A model generated the notes under the pieces. It saw only the letters and a program-made list of their open reading frames with translations, had not been told where the DNA came from and did no database searches. Shown here in pieces: positions 36,584-49,162 of a stretch of 64,000 nt of DNA. The stretch's first letter is position 1. Every line of letters starts with the position of its first letter. The position numbers and the translations under genes are program-made. The DNA is taken from assembly GCA_034687125.1 (NCBI GenBank), contig JAQGBZ010000001.1:716297-780296 (forward strand). The letters are read 5' to 3'. The stretch comes from Neelides folsomi. Its lineage: Eukaryota; Arthropoda; Collembola; Neelipleona; Neelidae.

Positions 36584-37686
36584 TTTATATTTATTACCTT
36601 TTCTCCTTCCTATCAATTTCCTATTTAACCTTTCTTTCATTTTGATCTCCACTTTTGAAATCTCTTGATGTTTGAAAAACAATTAAGAACAATTGACCTG
36701 TTTATGCTCATGATGAAACATCAGCTCAAATTTCCTGCCAAGTAAACGTAAAACAAAGAGATTTTCAAATAGCCCTAAAATGGAAGTTGCTCAACCTCAA
36801 GTCAAAAATTATAACTAGAGATATGTCTTGTGTGATGCATACGCCGTAAATGTATTAAAAATGTGTGACACTCCTTGGATGAGTTGATGAATTAGAAATT
36901 TATATTTTTATATTTAAATATTAAGAGGACGATATAAAAAAATTTTATAGAATAAAAAAATTTTATATACAAATTTAATAGTTTAACAACTTCTTTATTT
37001 TCATATTTAAATTTTCTGCCAAAACGCAAAGTCTTAAAGCTTAGAGATGCGACCTCCTTAATTTCATTTAAAAGTGCTCTATTTAAAATCATGTTAAAGA
37101 TGAATCGATGTCCTTTCCTCGTCTATTAATTTCGTTAGTTTTTCTTCTCATTTTTTTCCATTTTTAACTCAATCATAAGACATTTCCTATGTAAAAAGTT
37201 ATAAGTTGTTAGCTATAAGTTAATAACAAAGCTTCATTGATGTTCCCACATCATAAAAGCATCTTTAAAGAACAATGAGATTTAATGGACTCCTTCTTTT
37301 ATGAGTTTTATTATGCATATATGTGAATTTCCAATGAACAAGAATTGAAGTATTGGAGGATGAAATGACTTTTTACTTCCAACGTATGTTATGTATAAAG
37401 ATAATGGTTAAATAATTGGGTTTTGAGTTACATGTTTGAACAAATATGAAACCCATAATAGAAGATGCCAAAATACAATATAAGTTTGATGTTCATTTGA
37501 TGGTAAATTGTTAGAGGAGAATCTTGCAAATTGAGTTCTATCGGATGACGTATTTTGAATCACATCCTTTCAATAAATAGGAAAATCAGAATTTTTGTCC
37601 TGATTTAAGGCCGAAACGGATTTTTCGGATTTTTGCTCATTGTGTAGTAGAAGCTGCTTACTGATTGTTAGTGAAGAAATTCCTAA
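36584..37686. other. Intergenic, 1.1 kb
   Basis: AT-rich 3' flank of CSP-6. The last about 80 bp are the 5' region of the small membrane-protein gene. No other feature is seen. Confidence 0.45.
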
Positions 37687-38065
37687 ATGGATTCTAACAA
37701 TACAAGCCACAATGGAGCAGAAATGTGGTTTATCAACCACATTTATTGCCTATTTTCCATTTTCTGACTTCTTACTTTGGGAATATTTCTTGCAATCGGA
37801 ATTTATTTCCAACTCCTACGTTTGCTCGAGATAAGAAGCCGAAATAGGTAATTCATTTTTGCTCGTAACAGTCAACAATCTTTAATTTTCATATAATAAA
37901 ATTCATTTCATAAAGTTTTTTAAAATTTATAGTCGCCAACCAAGGGTTAAAATATATCGAATAGATCGGGAAGGTATTGATGCTTTAGGAGCAACGGCTG
38001 TAACAATAATTCACATCGCTGATACACCTCAGGTAGACTCACCAAAGAACACAACTTCAGTATGA
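37687..38065 (+). CDS. Small putative single-pass membrane protein with an in-frame TGA
   Basis: Exon 37687-37847 and exon 37933-38065 are separated by an 85-nt GT-AG intron and joined in phase 2. The frame is ATG, 26 codons, TGA at 37765-37767, then 26 more codons to the intron and 43 codons plus a stop in exon 2. The N-terminal part has two N-glycosylation-like sites (MDSNNTSHNG). A hydrophobic helix runs across the TGA (YCLFSIF, TGA, LLTLGIFLAIGIYFQLL) and is followed by a basic stretch (RSRNSRQPRVKIYR) typical of a cytosolic flank. The open frame on both sides, matching intron phase and continuous membrane helix indicate one gene. Either the TGA is decoded or the allele is broken. No family is recognised. 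Confidence 0.5.
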
Positions 38066-38289
38066 TCCAACAAAAATGAAAAATAATCTTTGCATCACCA
38101 ATAAAAGATACCATTATTAATGGAAAATTGAGGAATACTCGAGAAATGAATTGTATGTAAAAATTAATTTAATAAATAAAATTATTTGAACATTTGTTTA
38201 AAATATTAAGTTTGATTAATTTATTCATTTGCAAAACTAAATACAACATAGAATATAATAAATTGCATAAAACTATGGTAAAATTACTT

Positions 38290-41176
38290 TCAATCTGTCT
38301 CATCAATATTCTCGATCTGCAATTCATTAAAATTAGAATACATAGTTAGTTGATTTAATCGGCCGAATATTAAAAAAACTCATTAATATAGTAAGTTACC
38401 ATTTCATCAATTTTTCGAAACTGCCAAGTAAAATCTAATGGATAGAATATTGGCCTAAGATCATATCTATGATCCTCTGGACTGTAGTTTTCCATATGAC
38501 AGGACGGCGTTAAAACACACATTTTATGCCTAAATACAAAAGTTCATATTTAAAAGTCAAAATAAAACGTTTTTAAATCTCCTTTAAATCAAACCTGTTA
38601 GCAGCATAAGAAACATAAAAGTGCTTGACTTTTCTTGAAATCTCAGCCGGACTGTGTTTGTCTTTCCATAGATGAAGAAGACGAGCGACCATAGAAAATG
38701 GGCCACATGCAAGTGGTTTCCTCAATCGTCCATACTGTGACAATTCCTCATATGTCATTCCCATATCTTCTTCATCTGTTTGATTTGCTGCGAGTGGTTG
38801 GAGTTCTGCAGTTGGAGGAGCCTTAACGATTTCTTCAACTTCATCTAAATGGAATCTACAGAAATTCAAAATAAAAATTCACCAATTCATTAAATCGAAT
38901 TAAATATATTCGTACTCTTTTACTTTCGTGTTTTTTAACTGATATATTGAATTAAAACGATAATCAATGGTTAAATGATCAATTACTTTTTTCTTGCATA
39001 AAGAATGAAACTTTTCAAATCAGTTTTAGAAATTCCTCCTATTGGGTTCAAGTCAGCAGAAGAGCAATCGTATTTTGTAAAATAGCCCCGAATGGCTTCA
39101 TCCACATTTGAAGTTCCAAGAACTAGGAGAAATCTAAAATGATAGTCAATAATCATTAACTCATTTGTTCTTAAATAAGGGATTAATATGCATAGCATTA
39201 GTTAACAAATATTACCCATTCTTTTTCTTTGCCCAAGGACTTAATTGGGCAAACATGTACGCATAGACCATTCGACTTCTGGCTTGAATATTTTGCAGGG
39301 CCAGATTTTCTGTACGAGTTCCACCAAAAGAAGGAGATTTTCCACCCAGAGCCTCCGTGGTTTCTTGTAAAATTGCTTTTGTGACAGATGAAATGTTGAT
39401 TTCATGATGTTTACTAAATAATTACGAAAATATTTATGTGACAATTATTCGGATAGTATTTTTAATGTTAATCACTATATTTAACGTCGTTAAATAATAT
39501 TAATATTAGTGATAATAAAAGATATGCAATTCAATCTTAAAAGTTAACTAGTTTAGTCAGTTCATCTATCCTACATACCTTCCAATTGATTCAGCTAAAT
39601 TTGAAGCTCTTTTTCTTGTAGCTTCTGATGAATTTTCGCTTCCCATATAGCAAGTTGTAAGAATTCGAGAACAAAGTTCTTTGGGTGATATCGGCGTGTA
39701 ATTTTTATCTCCAACAACTTTTCGAACATCTTCTCGAACAACTTCGTCCTCGTAGTAAACTTTCCATAAAAGAGTACACATGGAATAAACGATGATGGCG
39801 ACGCTTGAAGAATCAACTCCACCGCTTAACGGGAGGAAAAATCCTGAAGCGCCTCTTGATCGTCGTAAATAATCCCAAAGCCACAAAGCAGGACCTTGTG
39901 CAATTTCCTCTTCCGGAGTGCAAAATGAAAATGGAGGAATTGGAAGAGTTGGTCTTAATTTTTCATTTCCTTTGAGTGACCAATTAATCGGAACTGAAGG
40001 ATAAGTTGATTTTGAACCTTCAAGTGTTCTGCTCCTAATGGAATTCTTGTAAATTTGGATTTCTTCCAAATCAACATTTACCGTTAATACCTCCTATTAT
40101 TTTAAAATAAATTAATTAATACAATTTAATAGTAATATAACAAAAGATCCATTGTTAGGTTTAAAAGTAAAATAAATTACCACGTCCATTGTCGAATATT
40201 GTTTTCCGTGTGCAAGAACCTCTCCATTGTTGACAATGGTCGAACATCCATTATGGTAAGTTCTTTCTCCGTCACAACCTCTTAGATTTGAGAAAATGTA
40301 AAGTCCTCCACATTTGGAACTTGCAGTTTTGATGAGGTCAAGAGCATAAGATGCTTTTCGGATTTCAGCGTGTGATCCTGAGCCATTAATGATAATCTCA
40401 GCTCCAGCGAGAGTTTGTTCAATGTGAGTGCTATTGGGAACCCATAGTTCTTCACAGATTTCAAATCCAATTTTTGTGTCATTCAATTCAAGGAGTCCAT
40501 CGCCAAATGGAGCAAATTGTTGACCAGTGGACTTGGAAATGATATCAGGTAACCGATGAGGCTCAATGTGATGTTTCTAATTAAAGCAAGCATATTAAAA
40601 TAATTCTCTATTTAATAAATCGCTGAATCTTACTTTTGAAAAAGGAGTAAACCATCGAGACTCTCTGTAATTTCCATTATCACAAAGAACTCTTTTGGGT
40701 CGAATGAAGTTTATTTCTCTAATTAAAAAATTATAGTTTTGTGTAATTATTAAAACAACACTTCAGATTTTACAAAAAGTACATAGAACTTAGAAGTATT
40801 CATTAGATTCAGAAGCTATTGATGTAAACTGCATGGATAAATTATTTAAAATAACTTACTTGTTAAGGAAAATAACTCGACAATTGTAAGTCACACCATT
40901 TCGCATCATTGGCATTCCAACATCGACCAGAATGCCTTGTGTTTCATCATTGTTCAAGAGTTTTTCTAGAACTTCCCAAGAATGATTCAAAGTATCGCTT
41001 TCATAAAAATGATCTTCGCAATTGTATCCGCAAATCTCTAGTTCAGGCCCACAGCGGAACTTTGACCCTTGGCTCTTTGCAATTTGAATGCTCTTCAAAA
41101 TCCTTTGATAATTCCCTTCAAAGTCGAGAGAAAATTGATTAAGGCAGGTTGCCGACACCAGAGCTGATCTTGTCAT
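38290..41176 (-). CDS. NADSYN1: Glutamine-dependent NAD+ synthetase
   Basis: It makes NAD+ from nicotinic acid adenine dinucleotide, ATP and glutamine, the last step of the de novo and Preiss-Handler routes, in the cytosol. Nine exons (41176-40860, 40718-40634, 40576-40181, 40093-39579, 39413-39216, 39133-38987, 38855-38595, 38529-38400, 38316-38290) give 691 aa against 706 in human. The N-terminal nitrilase-type glutaminase has its triad at E45, K114 and C175 (FEICEELW). The synthetase domain has the P-loop SGGVDSS, the NVDE and [16 protein letters not shown] motifs and [13 protein letters not shown]. Start: [14 protein letters not shown] aligns with the N-terminus of the family. The donor of exon 7 (GTTTGA) is weak, but the junction fits the family ([12 protein letters not shown]). 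Confidence 0.95.
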
Positions 41177-42025
41177 GACTGAATTCTCTAATAAAAAAAT
41201 TTTATGTTATTAAAACAAGATAAGAGTCTTTTTAAACAAATTATAAGAGCTTATAATCACAATATTTCACCTGAGAATGTATCAGTAATACAATATGATT
41301 TTCGATGGAGAAATCGATTCCGAAGGCGGATGAAGAAAAATTTAGTAAATTGATTTAACACTTTTACTTATTGATCAAACGATAATATTAAAACTTCCCT
41401 AGATTCAACTTTTGAGACAGTAATTCAACATAATCCCATATACGTCTTTTGAGCTTCGAAGATTTCTGCCTATATGAAAACCTTGTTTCGTGTATATCAC
41501 GAGCTTTGAATCATTACTATAAACTTTCATTAATAACTGACAAACCCCAATTAATTAACAAACTGTAATGAAAAATGAAACGAATAAGAGAAACACAAAT
41601 AAGACGAAGACGGGAAATTCAGAAACACGTGAATTCAAATGTGAAGATAAATAAATCGACAACTCTCCTCCTATATCTATCCCGTATGAATATTTATGCT
41701 AGTCCTTGGTTGGGTTTTCATTTCTCATTTCTCCCAAACTTCCATTCTCATTCGCATCCAATTTGACTACTAAATGTGTTTACAAAGGTTGAAAAGCATA
41801 AAAAGTTAATTGTATTTAACTCTTGCCATTACGAAGATTCTTAAATTGAATCAATTCTAAGTAATGTAAAGTCATAGGAATTTGAATATAGACAATATTT
41901 CCAATTCAATGAGCAAAAAAATCAAGAAGTTTAAAAAGTGAAGACCAAAACCGTTTTATGCTCAAATTATTTAATAACGCAATTACTAAATCTAAAACAA
42001 AGTTAACAAGCGAAAGATAATTAAA
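41177..42025. promoter_or_regulatory. Divergent promoter region between NADSYN1 and the RIIa-domain gene
   Basis: 849 bp between start codons, AT-rich, with no clear TATA box and no supported gene. The open frame at 41575-41766 looks like chance. Confidence 0.4.
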
Positions 42026-42979
42026 ATGGACCCGGAAGAGCCATGCTCGCCCAAACCGACCTGTCGGGTCAAATTGGGAGAAATGCGAGAGCCGAAGTTT
42101 CTGATTCCCACCGGGAAAGTCATTCCAGGTCCAGAGGAAGAAAAGAAAGAAGAAACGGTTCGTCTCAACTATCTCGTCCGAATGAAAAACGCCGTTAATG
42201 AACGTCTGGACAATCGAGCCGCAGCTCACCCTTATGGAATGACTTCTTATGATTATAAGTCAATTAATGAATGTCGCAGGCCTTGTCTTGAAGAATACAA
42301 AGTTAGCCATAAAAATTATCTAATAATTACTCCATAAAGTTTAATTTCAAAGTTGGTGAATTGATGGAGAAATGTTAAAGAAATAAATCAATTGTTTAAA
42401 TATTGAATAACAAACATTTAATTTATTAGATGAAAATCCGACGCGAAAACTATAAATACATAAAGAAACATCCCGAGATTGATGCAATGATCGAAATCCT
42501 ACTTGGGTTAGTTTTACAAAAAGACTCACACTTCAAATCTCCAATTCTATCAATATTTTATATTTGATCATCTAAAAGTTTAAATCTAATGATGAATGAA
42601 CCAGTCATATATATGAAAGTCACTTTAATATATAATTATGGCATTTGAAATTGTCTTTAGGAAATTGGTAAAGAGGAAGCCAGAAGAGCCAGTTCGGGCC
42701 GTGGCCGAATTTTTTACGCTCCGTGGGACAAATGAGGACAAATTCAATAAACAACTTGAAGAGGAAATGAAAAAGATAAAGACTTATCGGGAAGTGAAGG
42801 AATTGTTTGAGGACGATGAGTCAAAACGACTCGACCACGACTTCAACGTCAACATGTTAAAGAAGGTGAACATGGGGCCACTGGCTTATGATTTCGCTCT
42901 CAATGAGTCAGGAATGAATGAGAGGAAGTGCAGACCAAAATATCGTAGCTACAGTCATCCACGTCATTTCAACTGCTAA
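42026..42979 (+). CDS. RIIa (PKA regulatory-subunit dimerisation-like) domain protein
   Basis: Exons 42026-42301, 42430-42506 and 42661-42979 (phases 0 and 2) give 223 aa. A helix-bundle motif at about residues 100-137, HPEIDAMIEILLGKLVKRKP then EEPVRAVAEFFT, matches the RIIa/Dpy-30-type docking domain found in RIIAD1, ropporin and other cilium or sperm proteins, which bind amphipathic helices of AKAP-type partners. The flanks are hydrophilic; a 90-residue N-terminus with cysteines and a charged C-terminus have no recognised domain. It is larger than human RIIAD1 (92 aa), so orthology is not claimed. It is convergent with NCLN, with only 55 bp between stop codons. Confidence 0.75.
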
Positions 42980-43034
42980 AAACATTTTCCTATATAAATT
43001 AAACTCGACCTTATGAACTTACAAACTAATGTAT

Positions 43035-45692
43035 TTATTGCGCTTTCGATTTCGCTTGACTCGCGTGAACTGCTCCATTTACTCCATTGTTCGTTATTGT
43101 GTATGACAATTGACCATAGAGGAAGGGGAAGTTCTGAAAATAAAGTAAAAACTCAAGTAAACAACTAATGTCAAGTTTTTCTTAAATACAATCATTTTCT
43201 AATTTAAGTAATTTCAATAATCCTCGCATTCATTATTACCTTGATGGCTAAGAACACTAAGCCAATGTATGCAGCAATACAGACTGATAAAAGTAGATCG
43301 AATACTGCAGGTTTCACACTGTAATAAATCACCTCGTTTCATATTGAACCACTGTTATTTACTAGCTTATGTATATTTAAAGTGTAAATAAAAAATAATT
43401 TAAAAATTTTACTCATAAGCCGTTATCGTTCCAGCAGTTCCATCATAGAAAACCAAATTGGCATCTCGTTTGTCGGGCTTTAAGTAGAATGATGAAGTCT
43501 CGTGGGTGTATCTTAAATATAAAATCATTTAATTGATAAAATGAGAAAGTGGAGCACCTATCAACTAATTTTACTGGATAATAAAATCTACTTGCATATT
43601 TGAAAATTATTATTAATTATTATATGAAGTCATCTTTTATTAAATTACCTTCCAAGGATAGACTTTAACGACTGGACGAATTTATTTTGTTTCGTTGCAA
43701 GAAGCTGAGCTGATCTTGGTTGCGATGTCAAATAATGCAGCAAGGAGGACATTGAGTCTTTTGATACTCCCTAATTCAATACAATATCAAATGAAAATAT
43801 TATTTTTATACTATCGGCTAAAATTCTAAAATCGAAAATGAGACAACCTTCCTGTGCTTATATTATTATTATGTATAATTTTTGGTTTTTACCAAAGAGC
43901 CAGAGAAGGAAGATCCGAATCCCGAAACGTTGTAAAGAGTAGATGCTAAAGCTTCTCCAATTACATGAGTCTTTTTTGCTAAGTCATTTATGTTCACTGA
44001 GCTTCGCATATCCAAGATACTCGACTTGACATTATTTGAATTCTATAAAGGACAAATTAATATTTATAAATATTCACAACAATCAACTTTTAATGCTTTT
44101 AAAATCTAATTTGAAAATGAACAAGTAAAAACCTCGTGGGAAGAGAGAGTAATGGCATTGATTTTTTTCAAGTGAAACTTTTCATGTTCCCAAGAAAGAA
44201 GACTGTCACTCCTCACTTTCCTTTGAACCACTTCGATTTTCAGTTCTGGGTAAAGTTGACTAGCAGAATCCATCAAATTCTGAAAAAATGATCAAAAATC
44301 ATAATCAAAACCAATTTATTTAAAATACTTTGTCTTTTTTGTATGAGTTAAACTTGAAATTTCTTACCTTAATGAAAGCATTGAGCATTGTTCCTTCTCG
44401 AATGGAACGAGAAACATGGATGTAGATTTGATTCTGGTTAGCTGCTAATGAGTCTAAGCAAATGACTAGGCGCGTGTCTTGAAGTTCGGAGTGATCAGAA
44501 GATTCCAATTGATCTTCTAAGTACTTTTGAGTCCCTTGGTAGTTGAATTGACCCGCACCTGATAGAAGAAACAAGAGAGAATTGTGCGGTCTTGTGCCAA
44601 CTCGTCTTGGCCCTGCAGGAGCCGATGAACTCCCTGAAGGACCTCTTTGGTTATAAACATGAGAAAACAGTCGAGCCAGTTCGAGCAAAACGGTAACTCC
44701 CGATCCATTGGAGTCTCCACCAAAGGACAATTCCTATAATTAACAACAAAAAAATTATATTTTCAATATTAAAAAAGTTGTTATTTGAAGTAATTTTTTG
44801 TAAATTAAAAGTTATATTTGTAATACCGGAGCCGGACTCATTGAATCGTAGTACGTTGAAAGGAGAATCGGGAAGTTTTTGTTCATTTTTGTTCCAGTAA
44901 GTGCACCTTGGATATTCGTAATATAAGATTCAGAAATCACTTTCGGCGTCCCAAGAGAAGCAACAACTTGAACTCCATTTCCGTGAATGTGTTGAAGTAT
45001 TGCTAAAATAAGATTTGAATTGTTACAATTAATTTCATTTATAGAAAATGATAGCTCTAAATCATTTAAAATATTAAATTGAGAGATTGTATTGTGAATT
45101 ATTAGATGATTACTCTGAAGTCCCGATGAAGAAGATCCGAGTGATTCTGCACTAATTTTAACTGTTTCATACATATCTCGGACTTGGTCGTCTTCTATGA
45201 TAAAGTAAACCGGGACTGTGGTTGTTTCCTCGAGCATTGCTTGTTCCAACTCCTGAATTTGTTCAATCAAATCCGCACTTAGCTTTTCGCATTCCTTGGG
45301 TGTGGGCACAATGATGATGATTCCGGCTACGCTGTGTCTAAGGAGTTCCCTATATGTGCTAATGGTGAAATCAACCAGTTTGACAACGTAACATCGGCGA
45401 GGTGAAGAGACGATCGGCGAGCCGGGTAGAATCCTTGTTTCCAAATTGAGTAAAGAACCGCTTGAACCTTTAAGCAAAATGAAAATCAATAGTTGAACTA
45501 ATTAATAGAGAATAATTAAATACCGTAGGATGATCCATGTAGCTCAAATTGTTGGAGTCGGAAAGCAGGGAATTCTCTGGCACCGAGACAGGAAGGAGAA
45601 ATTGAAACGAAAATGGGAAGAACTACAATTAAATAAGCAAAAACTGAAGAACGGACAACTTCAAATATTTCGTTACTCTGTTCGAACCACAT
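43035..45692 (-). CDS. NCLN: Nicalin, ER membrane protein of the nicastrin/aminopeptidase-like family
   Basis: Nicalin works with NOMO and TMEM147 in an ER complex for multipass-protein biogenesis and modulates Nodal signalling. Nine exons (45692-45524, 45467-44827, 44733-44368, 44279-44133, 44042-43893, 43770-43649, 43511-43413, 43318-43240, 43133-43035) give 623 aa. A signal-anchor-like segment (VFAYLIVVLPIFVSISPS) is followed by FPAFRLQQFELHGSSYG. The M28-peptidase-like core contains GGDSNGSGVTVLLELARLF and FNYQGTQKYLEDQL; as in other nicalins, the zinc ligands of active peptidases are not all present. A C-terminal membrane helix (PAVFDLLLSVCIAAYIGLVF) and a basic tail end the protein. It is slightly longer than human (563 aa). 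Confidence 0.93.
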
Positions 45693-46420
45693 TTTGAAAC
45701 GTCGTTGAAATTAGTTTTACATAAAAAGAGTACTCAATTAGTATTTGGCAATTAACGGAATAATCGTAGTGAATCTCATTTATTATTTATAATCAAATCA
45801 TGCAAAAATCCCTTTGTATGGAAAGGGGGAGCTCAGCCATTGTCTATAGAGTTGTCTTTTCCAATTTCTCATTTAGCCCCTTTGAAACAATGGGAAAATC
45901 AAACCCTGATCAATTCATTGCAATATTTTGCAAATATTGGTATTAACAGAACAACATTTTAATGAGTGTTCATCATAACTAACTGCATTCATGATTTAAA
46001 TTAAATAATAATGATCAAGTTAAAGATATCAACAGAGAAGCTTATAGATAATTAACTAATTACCAAGCGAAGAAGTTTGGAGATGAATTTGCATCTGTAT
46101 TGCCACTTTGTCACTGACACCAAAACATTGACCGAGTGAAAGCTATCGTGACAATTTAATGGAAATCACATGTAAAGAGCGAACTAATAGATATAAATTG
46201 ACCCTGAACTATTTGGTTATAGAAATAATGTAGAGCTTATCTTTTTGTACATATTAAATATATGATTTATAATAAGAAATTTTAAATCTTTCCTATATGG
46301 TATAGCTCAAATGATTTTTATATCATATTCAACAAGTTCACTAAAATCTTTAATATAAGAAATAATAATGACAATGAATAAAAATTGTTTAAGATCATTG
46401 TCTATAAGAATATTAATATA
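45693..46420. promoter_or_regulatory. NCLN upstream region
   Basis: AT-rich sequence upstream of the minus-strand NCLN start. No TATA box or gene is evident. Confidence 0.35.
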
Positions 46421-46429
46421 ACGGATGCC

Positions 46430-47100
46430 AATTAACTCGCCATTAGAATAAATACATTTACCATTACAATAAATAGCATCATTACCTTTGCCATCAGATT
46501 TATTAAAATTTGCCATTATTTAAATATCACATTGCCATTACATTGTGTAAATGTTACATATATTATTCATTATGTGATTTTATATATCATTTCATTTTAA
46601 AAGTTCAGAAAAGCTATATGTAACGTTTGGCATGTAAGTTATCGATGATCTTGAAAAACTTCTAAATGCTTCTGCTCTTATTTTAAAAATTATTTATAAT
46701 ATGCAAACATATTATTAGGATTTCCGCAAGGATTGATTAATTTATTTTTCCACCGCAAGCTAAAACTGTCCCAATTGGAGAAAAGAGAAAACGTGAACGA
46801 CCATCGAAAACTAAAATTAAAAAAGTCATTAAAAAGCAGTTCTCGCTCTATATTTTCACTCGTTACTTTATTATGTACATTGTTTTATATAATACTAAAC
46901 TTATAATTTTAATATTTTTAATAAAAACATGTTATTTATATATTATGGTGAAAAGTATATCTAATGGCACAAAGTATTTATTAAATGTCGTGTTTTAATG
47001 ATTCTGATGGCAAAAGTACATAATGGCAATGAAAAATTATTTCTAATGGCAAAGGTACGTTTTCCAATGGTAAGTCCTACATTTTCTGATGGCATCAAAA
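46430..47100. mobile_element. Probable degraded DNA transposon with inverted arrays of a TAATGGCAAA-like motif
   Basis: The left arm (about 46435-46560) carries at least six GCCATTA/GCCATCAG motifs, and the right arm (about 46965-47095) at least seven of the complementary form (TAATGGCA, CTGATGGCAAA), so the arms form an imperfect inverted repeat around about 400 bp. In the middle (about 46745-46850) a plus-strand frame reads KTVPIGEKRKRERPSKTK, similar in style to the Gly-Arg-Pro-Lys tail after SWIM-type zinc fingers in MULE-like transposases. This suggests a relic; subterminal short motifs are common in such elements. No complete transposase exists. Confidence 0.4.
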
Positions 47101-47589
47101 TATAAACCCTAATATAACTCACCAATTAGGTAAACAAATTCATGCACAATAAAGATGTTTCTCAGTAGGATTTTAACAAGTTAATCATTAACATACCCAG
47201 ATAGGTCAAGTCTCTCTTCCTGACCTTCAGCAGAGCAAGAGTCCCAGACGGCTTTGGATTTAAAAATTCTGATTTGAAAATTAAAGTCCTTTGAGGGAGC
47301 AACTTTTAATTTATGGGAAAGTCTCTCCTTTGTGGAAGGAAGGTGAAAGATCTATATTTTATTGTGGTCAATGTTCTCCACATAATGCCGAATTCCTTTG
47401 CAACGATCAACAATCAACAATAATGATCACAACTTTTGTCTTGACTTGATAAATTAAAGATTTCGCCTCTCAACGTGGTCATTCGGCCTTCTTCCTTTTC
47501 CATATAAAGACCCAGATGAATTTTTCAACAAGAGGAGTCAGTAAACATTTAACTTTTAGCAATACATTAAACTAATTTAACTCTACAAA
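47101..47589. promoter_or_regulatory. CSP-7 promoter region
   Basis: TATAAAGA at 47503-47510 followed 35 bp later by initiator-like TCAGT at 47538, about 50 bp before the ATG. TTTTTCAACAAGAGG at 47521 resembles the element in the CSP-3 and CSP-6 promoters. Confidence 0.55.
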
Positions 47590-48323
47590 ATGATTGCTAA
47601 TTTTAATATATTCTTATCAGTAGGAATATTCCTCCTTTTTATTGTCTCCAATTACGCCCTTCCTCAAGAGAAACAATATCCTCTCAAATTACAACCAGAA
47701 CTGGATAATATCAACGTTGTTGACGTATTTTCTTCATAATACTTATTCGTAAACTTATTAATTTTGTATAACGTGTCATTTAATTTTTTAACAATTAAAT
47801 AATTTTAGTATTTGAAAAACAGTCGGTTGGTTGATCTTCAAGTTAAATGGTAATTTGATATTTAGCATTATGAATTGTAAAGAATGCATCTGATATAAAT
47901 GTTTTCGTATAAGCATTTTAAGTTGACTCTTTAATATTTTTTAGTGTGGTGCATAATGGACCTTGCGATTCGGTAAGTTTTAAATACAATTTTTCTATAT
48001 AAAATTTAAAATTTCTATCTAAAAGCAAATCGTAAATATAATTTTCGTCTCGTTACTCATTAGGTTGGACGATGGATTAAACGTGAGAAATTTTTAGAAA
48101 ACAAAATGAATACATTTAATACATTTAATACATAATAAACGAATAAACAGCTCGAGTTGCTGCTGCTTTGCTGGGCGAATGCATCAAATGTACTCCCAAA
48201 CAGGAAATTGCCATGAGGCAAATTATTGAATTTCTTCAAGAAAAAAGACCCAAAGAATACATGCTTGGAGTCGTCAAGTATTTAAATCAAGCTGGAATTT
48301 CAGTTCCAGAATCCAAAAGCTAA
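47590..48323 (+). CDS. Chemosensory protein CSP-7 (microexon subfamily)
   Basis: Five exons, 47590-47724, 47809-47849, 47945-47972, 48064-48082 and 48151-48323, give 131 aa. Signal peptide: FNIFLSVGIFLLFIVSNYA. Core: C-VVHNGP-C, 18 residues, C-IK-C, then TPKQEIAMRQIIEFLQEKRP and VVKYLNQAGISVPESKS. Four exons are 135, 41, 28 and 19 nt; the 19-nt exon encodes VGRWIK plus one base. The intron after it is only 68 nt. The shortest exons leave no long open frame, so the gene is invisible to simple ORF search. Confidence 0.9.
48064..48082 (+). other. 19-nt CSP microexon (CSP-7)
   Basis: Reads GTTGGACGATGGATTAAAC between an ATTAG acceptor and GTGAGA donor; encodes V-G-R-W-I-K plus one base. Confidence 0.88.
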
Positions 48324-49162
48324 CTACATAAAATAATATTTATAATGTAGATTTTTGATATATGTCCTTTTATGTGAATGTAAATAATTTCAACCACTAT
48401 TGATTTGTTAATTTATTTTAACCGAATTAAAGAAACGATTTTTTTGTTTTCCATACATGATTAATAAATTATATTTATTATCTACATAATCAAATAATCA
48501 TAAATTATAATAGCATGTTTAACTATTAATATCATGGCATAATGACATACCTAATGTTAATTACTACAAAATAATAAAAATATTTATTATTAATAAATAT
48601 GTCTTAAATTTATACCAAAGAGAGAAACGTTGCATACAATTAATATTTACCATTATGCCACTTACTTCACTAATTGTAAAATTGAATTTCATGAGATGAG
48701 AATCCCAAGAATTTTCTTCACATTCACTTGCCTTTGCATTCTTAACCTTTAATAAAGTGAGCTCTTTGCAAAGTTGAAGTCAGGAATTGAATATCTCTCC
48801 AAGTTAGATTTTAAAGGTAGAAAAAAGTCCCACGAGCCTCAACAAAACATGCATATTTATGAACCTTCCAATTTAAGCTTATTGCCAAAAAGCACACGTT
48901 ACAATGCTTTATTATATCAAAGAATTACAATGAATGCATTAATTCTCCAATGTCGAATTTTATATGATTCTTGTATACTTTGTATTTGCGGGTTGTGTGG
49001 CTCTGTGAATAACCAAAACACGATTTCCTAGTTTTTAATAGCATTTGCTGAATGAAATCCAGAAGAGATTCCATTAGGCACAACTTTACAAAGAGCTTTT
49101 AAGACAAGGGAGGAAAATTGAATTAAAATCCTGCAATATGCCATATATCCCTCATTGTTAAA
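48324..49162. other. Intergenic, 0.8 kb
   Basis: AT-rich spacer between CSP-7 and CSP-8. The open frame at 48774-49031 lacks an ATG start and family features. Confidence 0.45.

Noticed and set aside
42638-42660. Upstream ATG giving MAFEIVF before the third exon of the RIIa gene
   Set aside because: The TTGTCTTTAG acceptor at 42660 joins in phase with the RIIa motif half in exon 2, which the ATG would discard.
46307-46516. Minus-strand frame with repeated NGK/NGE
   Set aside because: Translation of the TAATGGCAAA motif array of the transposon-like region, not a gene.
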